Assembly (NCBI GenBank): GCA_015059145.1
Contig: SVAZ01000011.1
Location: 1 to 55,825, forward strand
Reading direction: 5' to 3'
DNA length: 55,825 bases
Source of the DNA: Erysipelotrichaceae bacterium
GTDB lineage: Bacteria; Bacillota_I; Bacilli_A; Acholeplasmatales; Anaeroplasmataceae
A program made the position numbers and the translations under genes. The notes under the pieces were generated by a model. That model was not told the DNA's origin, made no database searches, and saw only the letters and a list, made by a program, of their open reading frames with translations. Below are positions 52,847-55,825 of the stretch, in pieces. Numbering within the stretch: the stretch's first letter is position 1; each line of letters begins with the position of its first letter.

Positions 52847-54964
52847 ATGAACTTCAAGGATCAAATATTAGAATGCCTTAATCATGGCATTAATAGATAT
52901 AGAAGCCTACTTGCTAGTATTAGTATAAATAAAAAGGAGCTTCAAGCACTTTTAGATGATATGGTAAGAGATGGCCTAATATATTATGATTATGAATATA
53001 ATGAATACTATATTATCAAGGAGGCAATCCTTAACGTTAAGGAAGCAGGCTATGCTTTCGCTAGAATTGAGGGAGAAGAGGAGGATTACTTTATTCCTGC
53101 TTCTGAGCTTGGATATTGTTATGATGGCGATAGAGTATTAGTGTGCCCTTATGAGAAGGGCTCAAAGCTTGTTAATGCCAAGGTCATTAAGGTTTTGGAG
53201 CATGCTCATAAATATGTAATTGGACAATTACATATGAAAAGAACTAAAAAAGGAAACAAATATTATATCGTATCTAATATGAAATCATTCCCTGTTAGGG
53301 TTAATGTTCGTGAGGACCAATTAAATGGTGCAGAAGTTGGCAGCATTGTTTATGCTGATGTTTCATATCAGGGGACTGCCATTAATGGTAAAATCACTCA
53401 GGTGCTAGGACATCCAGATGATCCAGGGATTGAAATATCTCAAATAGCCTTAGAATTCGGCTTTAAAACGCCTTTTCCATCTGAGGTTGAAAGACAAATT
53501 GAGGACATACCTGATGAGGTTTTAGAAAGCCAAAAGGAAGGCAGAAGAGATTTTACTAATAAATCAGTTATAACTATAGATGGTGATGATTCAAAGGATT
53601 TTGATGATGCAGTATATTTAGAAAAATTATCTAATGGTAATTATCAGCTAGAGGTTTATATTGCAGATGTTGCAGAATATGTAGCTGAAGGCTCACCACT
53701 TGATTTAGAGGCGTTCTCACGTGGTACATCAGTATATTTAGCTGATAGAGTTATACCAATGCTTCCAAGAAAGCTTTCTAATGGTATTTGCTCATTAAAT
53801 GAGGGTGTTGAAAGATTAGTATTAGCTTGTCTAATGGAGATTGATTTAAAGGGTAATTTAGTAAATTATGAAATAGTAGAGGGTGTAATTAAATCACATC
53901 ATAGAATGACCTATAATAATGTTAATAAAATATTATTAGGTGATAAGGAGCTATGTGAGAAATATGCTGATATTACTCCTATGCTAAATAATATGCTAGA
54001 GCTTTCTAAGCTTATTAGAGCTAGAAGATATAAAAAGGGTGGAATTGAGTTTGAGGTTGATGAATATAAAATAACATTAAACCCTGATGGCTCACCTAAG
54101 GATATTGTATTAAGGGTTAGACAGGAAGCAGAAAAGCTTATTGAGGATTTTATGCTTCAGGCTAATGAGACTATTGCATATCATATGAATATTATGAATC
54201 TGCCTTGTGAATATCGTGTTCATGAAAAGCCAGATCAGGAAAAGCTTCATAATGTATTTGGGCTTATATCTAATATGGGTATTCCTCTAAAGAATACTAA
54301 AAATGATATTCATCCTAAGCAAATACAGGAGGCTTTAGAAAAGATTAATGATAATTCATTTGCGCCAATATTAAATAACATGCTATTAAGAAGCATGATG
54401 AAGGCTAAATATCATGAAAAATGCCTTGGCCATTATGGACTAGCTATGAATTATTATTGTCATTTTACATCTCCGATTAGAAGATATCCTGATTTAATGG
54501 TTCATAGAATGATTAAAAGAGTATTACTACATCCAAATAATTTTGATAATGATATGATTCATTTTGAAGCCATATTACCAGAGGTGGCTCTTAAAAATTC
54601 AGCATCAGAGCGTAAGGCTATTGAATGTGAGCGTGAGGTTAATGATATGCTATATGCTTGGTATTTATCAAGCTATATCCGTAAGGAGTTTAGTGGTATA
54701 ATTACATCATTGACACAATTTGGTATGTTTGTTACACTAGATAATGGAATTGAAGGTCTTGTATCATATCGTGATATGGATGGATATTTCGATTATAATG
54801 AGAATACACTATCAGTAACAAGCTCAAGCAGAAGCTATAAGCTTGGCGATAAGGTTAATATAGTTGTATTAGACTCTGATAAAAATACAAGAAAGATAGA
54901 TTTTATGCTTAAAGAGGATTATGAAATCTATTTTGGTGATGACTATGAAGATAATATGTTCTAA
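52847..54964 (+). CDS. rnr: Ribonuclease R
   Basis: A 3'-5' exoribonuclease that degrades structured RNA and works with tmRNA. The 705-residue protein has an N-terminal winged helix (about 1-60), cold-shock domains (about 65-220), the RNB catalytic domain with TIDGDDSKDFDDAV near 243-256 (metal-binding aspartates) and the SPIRRYPDLMVHR block near 545. A C-terminal S1 domain (about 618-700) follows. AAAGGTGGTGA precedes the ATG. smpB begins inside its last codons. Confidence 0.96.
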   Translation: MNFKDQILECLNHGINRYRSLLASISINKKELQALLDDMVRDGLIYYDYEYNEYYIIKEAILNVKEAGYAFARIEGEEEDYFIPASELGYCYDGDRVLVCPYEKGSKLVNAKVIKVLEHAHKYVIGQLHMKRTKKGNKYYIVSNMKSFPVRVNVREDQLNGAEVGSIVYADVSYQGTAINGKITQVLGHPDDPGIEISQIALEFGFKTPFPSEVERQIEDIPDEVLESQKEGRRDFTNKSVITIDGDDSKDFDDAVYLEKLSNGNYQLEVYIADVAEYVAEGSPLDLEAFSRGTSVYLADRVIPMLPRKLSNGICSLNEGVERLVLACLMEIDLKGNLVNYEIVEGVIKSHHRMTYNNVNKILLGDKELCEKYADITPMLNNMLELSKLIRARRYKKGGIEFEVDEYKITLNPDGSPKDIVLRVRQEAEKLIEDFMLQANETIAYHMNIMNLPCEYRVHEKPDQEKLHNVFGLISNMGIPLKNTKNDIHPKQIQEALEKINDNSFAPILNNMLLRSMMKAKYHEKCLGHYGLAMNYYCHFTSPIRRYPDLMVHRMIKRVLLHPNNFDNDMIHFEAILPEVALKNSASERKAIECEREVNDMLYAWYLSSYIRKEFSGIITSLTQFGMFVTLDNGIEGLVSYRDMDGYFDYNENTLSVTSSSRSYKLGDKVNIVVLDSDKNTRKIDFMLKEDYEIYFGDDYEDNMF

Positions 54965-55394
54965 TAAAAAAGCATCATTTGAATATTTTATTTTAGAAAA
55001 ATATGAAGCAGGTATTAAGCTTACTGGTACAGAAATAAAATCTATTAGAGCTGGTAAATGTAATATTAATGACGCATATGTAATAATTAAGGATAATAGA
55101 CCATATATTTTAAATATGCATATTGCAAAATATGATCAGGGTAACATCTTTAATCATGATGAAACTCGTACAAGAGAGCTTTTACTTCATAAGCATGAAG
55201 CAATAAAGCTAGCTACTAAGGTAAAGCTTGATGGCTTAGCATTAGTAGCTACAAAGGCTTATTTTGAAGGCTCACTTGTAAAAATAGAGGTAGCGCTATG
55301 TAGAGGTAAGAAGCTTGAGGATAAGCGTGAGGCTATTAAGGAAAGAGAATTTAAGAGAAATGTCTTAAAGGAAGTTAAATACAATAATAGGTAA
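54945..55394 (+). CDS. smpB: SsrA-binding protein SmpB
   Basis: Partner of tmRNA in ribosome rescue. 149 residues: NKKASFEYFILEKYEAGIKL near the N terminus, GTEIKSIRAGKCNI, the core DEYR-type loop, and a basic C-terminal tail (KLEDKREAIKEREFKRNV) that enters the decoding channel. I choose ATG 54945, which gives the usual N terminus and follows TTGGTGATG; an upstream in-frame ATG at 54921 is possible. It overlaps rnr by 20 bases. Confidence 0.95.
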   Translation: MKIICSNKKASFEYFILEKYEAGIKLTGTEIKSIRAGKCNINDAYVIIKDNRPYILNMHIAKYDQGNIFNHDETRTRELLLHKHEAIKLATKVKLDGLALVATKAYFEGSLVKIEVALCRGKKLEDKREAIKEREFKRNVLKEVKYNNR

Positions 55395-55395
55395 T

Positions 55396-55423
55396 TTAAC
55401 AAAATAAAAAAATGTGCTATAAT
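55396..55423 (+). promoter_or_regulatory. Promoter of ssrA overlapped by an inverted repeat
   Basis: -35 TTAACA (55396-55401), 16-base spacer and TATAAT (55418-55423), with TG at 55415-55416 as extended -10. ATGTGCTAT (55412-55420) and ATAGCACAT (55427-55435) form a perfect 9-bp inverted repeat across the -10 and start site, without a T run. Confidence 0.75.
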
Positions 55424-55440
55424 CAAATAGCACATCATAT

Positions 55441-55824
55441 GGGGTTGTTTTGGATTCGCTATGATTCACAAAGCTTTGTAAGCACGTAGCAGTAGACTGC
55501 TTTAAAAACGTCGAGGTTTAAATAACCGCAAACAATACACATTTATTTGCACGCTCTAACAACATGAGCGCTGCATTCGCTTGCTAATAATAATATAAGC
55601 GGCTCACCCTATTAGTTTCCTATGCTTTTAGGCTTGAGTTTCATTACAGTAGGATATATCAACCTTGTGCTACTCTAACAAGAATTGATGAATATAATAG
55701 AGTGTAGTTAGTCTTTGGTTTGTTTGTTCGCTTAGGGCTAATGAAGATTTAGGATAAACTAAACGTGTAGAAAGCATAGTAGCGTGGGTTGTATACCGGG
55801 GTTCGAGTCCCCGCAGCTCCACCA
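55441..55824 (+). ncRNA. ssrA: tmRNA (SsrA)
   Basis: A 384-base transfer-messenger RNA. The 5' GGGGTTG pairs with CAGCTCC near the 3' end, the T arm CGGGG-TTCGAGT-CCCCG is intact, and CCA is encoded at 55822-55824. The tag frame begins with GCA at 55528 and reads ANNTHLFARSNNMSAAFAC before tandem TAA codons at 55585. The 19-residue tag is longer than in most Bacilli and ends with Cys after a hydrophobic AAFA. It lies directly after smpB. Confidence 0.95.
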
Positions 55825-55825
55825 T

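Overview
The window is AT-rich bacterial chromosome read with the standard bacterial code: TGA is a normal stop, for example at the ends of comEA, aroK and ruvB. Gene content and order point to a Gram-positive Bacilli/Erysipelotrichia-type organism. The evidence is cotE just upstream of mutS-mutL, a SafA-like LysM gene upstream of ruvA-ruvB-queA-tgt, secG-rnr-smpB-ssrA in line, T-box and c-di-GMP riboswitches, TTG starts and many extended -10 promoters. At least three, perhaps four, spore-associated proteins (CotE, SafA-like, CotY/Z-like, GerW-like) suggest an endospore former. comEA/comEC suggest DNA uptake. No phage, complete insertion sequence, rRNA or CRISPR array is present.

Layout. 1-300: tRNA-Asn (lacking its first three bases) and tRNA-Leu. 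0.4-4.6 kb: glycolysis, with a PPi-dependent and an ATP-dependent phosphofructokinase and pyruvate kinase. 4.6-13.1 kb: MarR regulator, YfcE-type phosphodiesterase, a Cys-rich small protein, comEA/comEC, an FRG-domain protein, a scarred segment (structured insert plus acetyltransferase remnant), DUF1653, NUDIX, asparagine synthetase and a GerW-like protein. 13.1-20.8 kb: an aromatic 2-oxo acid locus (iorA, iorB, paaK, ACT protein), then a tyrosine-type T-box controlling a second acyl-CoA ligase and a sodium:solute symporter. 20.8-22.9 kb: a c-di-GMP-I riboswitch controlling a GGDEF gene, then yidD and a DJ-1 family gene in reverse. 23.0-31.2 kb: cotE, a tail-anchored protein of unknown function, mutS, mutL, miaA, aroK, aroQ. 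31.2-36.9 kb: efp, a CNNM/CorC protein, a small membrane protein, murG, murB, ftsZ. 36.9-40.4 kb: a 1153-residue coiled-coil protein, convergent with ftsZ. 40.4-46.8 kb: methyltransferase, SafA-like gene, ruvA, ruvB, queA, cyclophilin, tgt, flavin reductase, and a reversed CotY/Z-like gene. 46.9-52.5 kb: a membrane-anchored EIIB-like protein, HPr, pepV, trmB, an S51 peptidase, pheA, pdp. 52.5-55.8 kb: secG, rnr, smpB and tmRNA.

How it fits together. Aromatic amino acids could be imported by the T-box-controlled symporter. After deamination elsewhere, the 2-oxo acids would be oxidised by IorAB to aryl-acetyl-CoA, and the two ligases would interconvert acid and CoA ester. The GGDEF enzyme lacks an evident inhibitory site but its mRNA carries a c-di-GMP sensor, so feedback probably acts on transcription. 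The least explained items are the coiled-coil protein next to ftsZ, the EIIB-like protein with Asp in place of the phosphocysteine, the tail-anchored protein between cotE and mutS, and the compact multi-hairpin insert near 10.0 kb.
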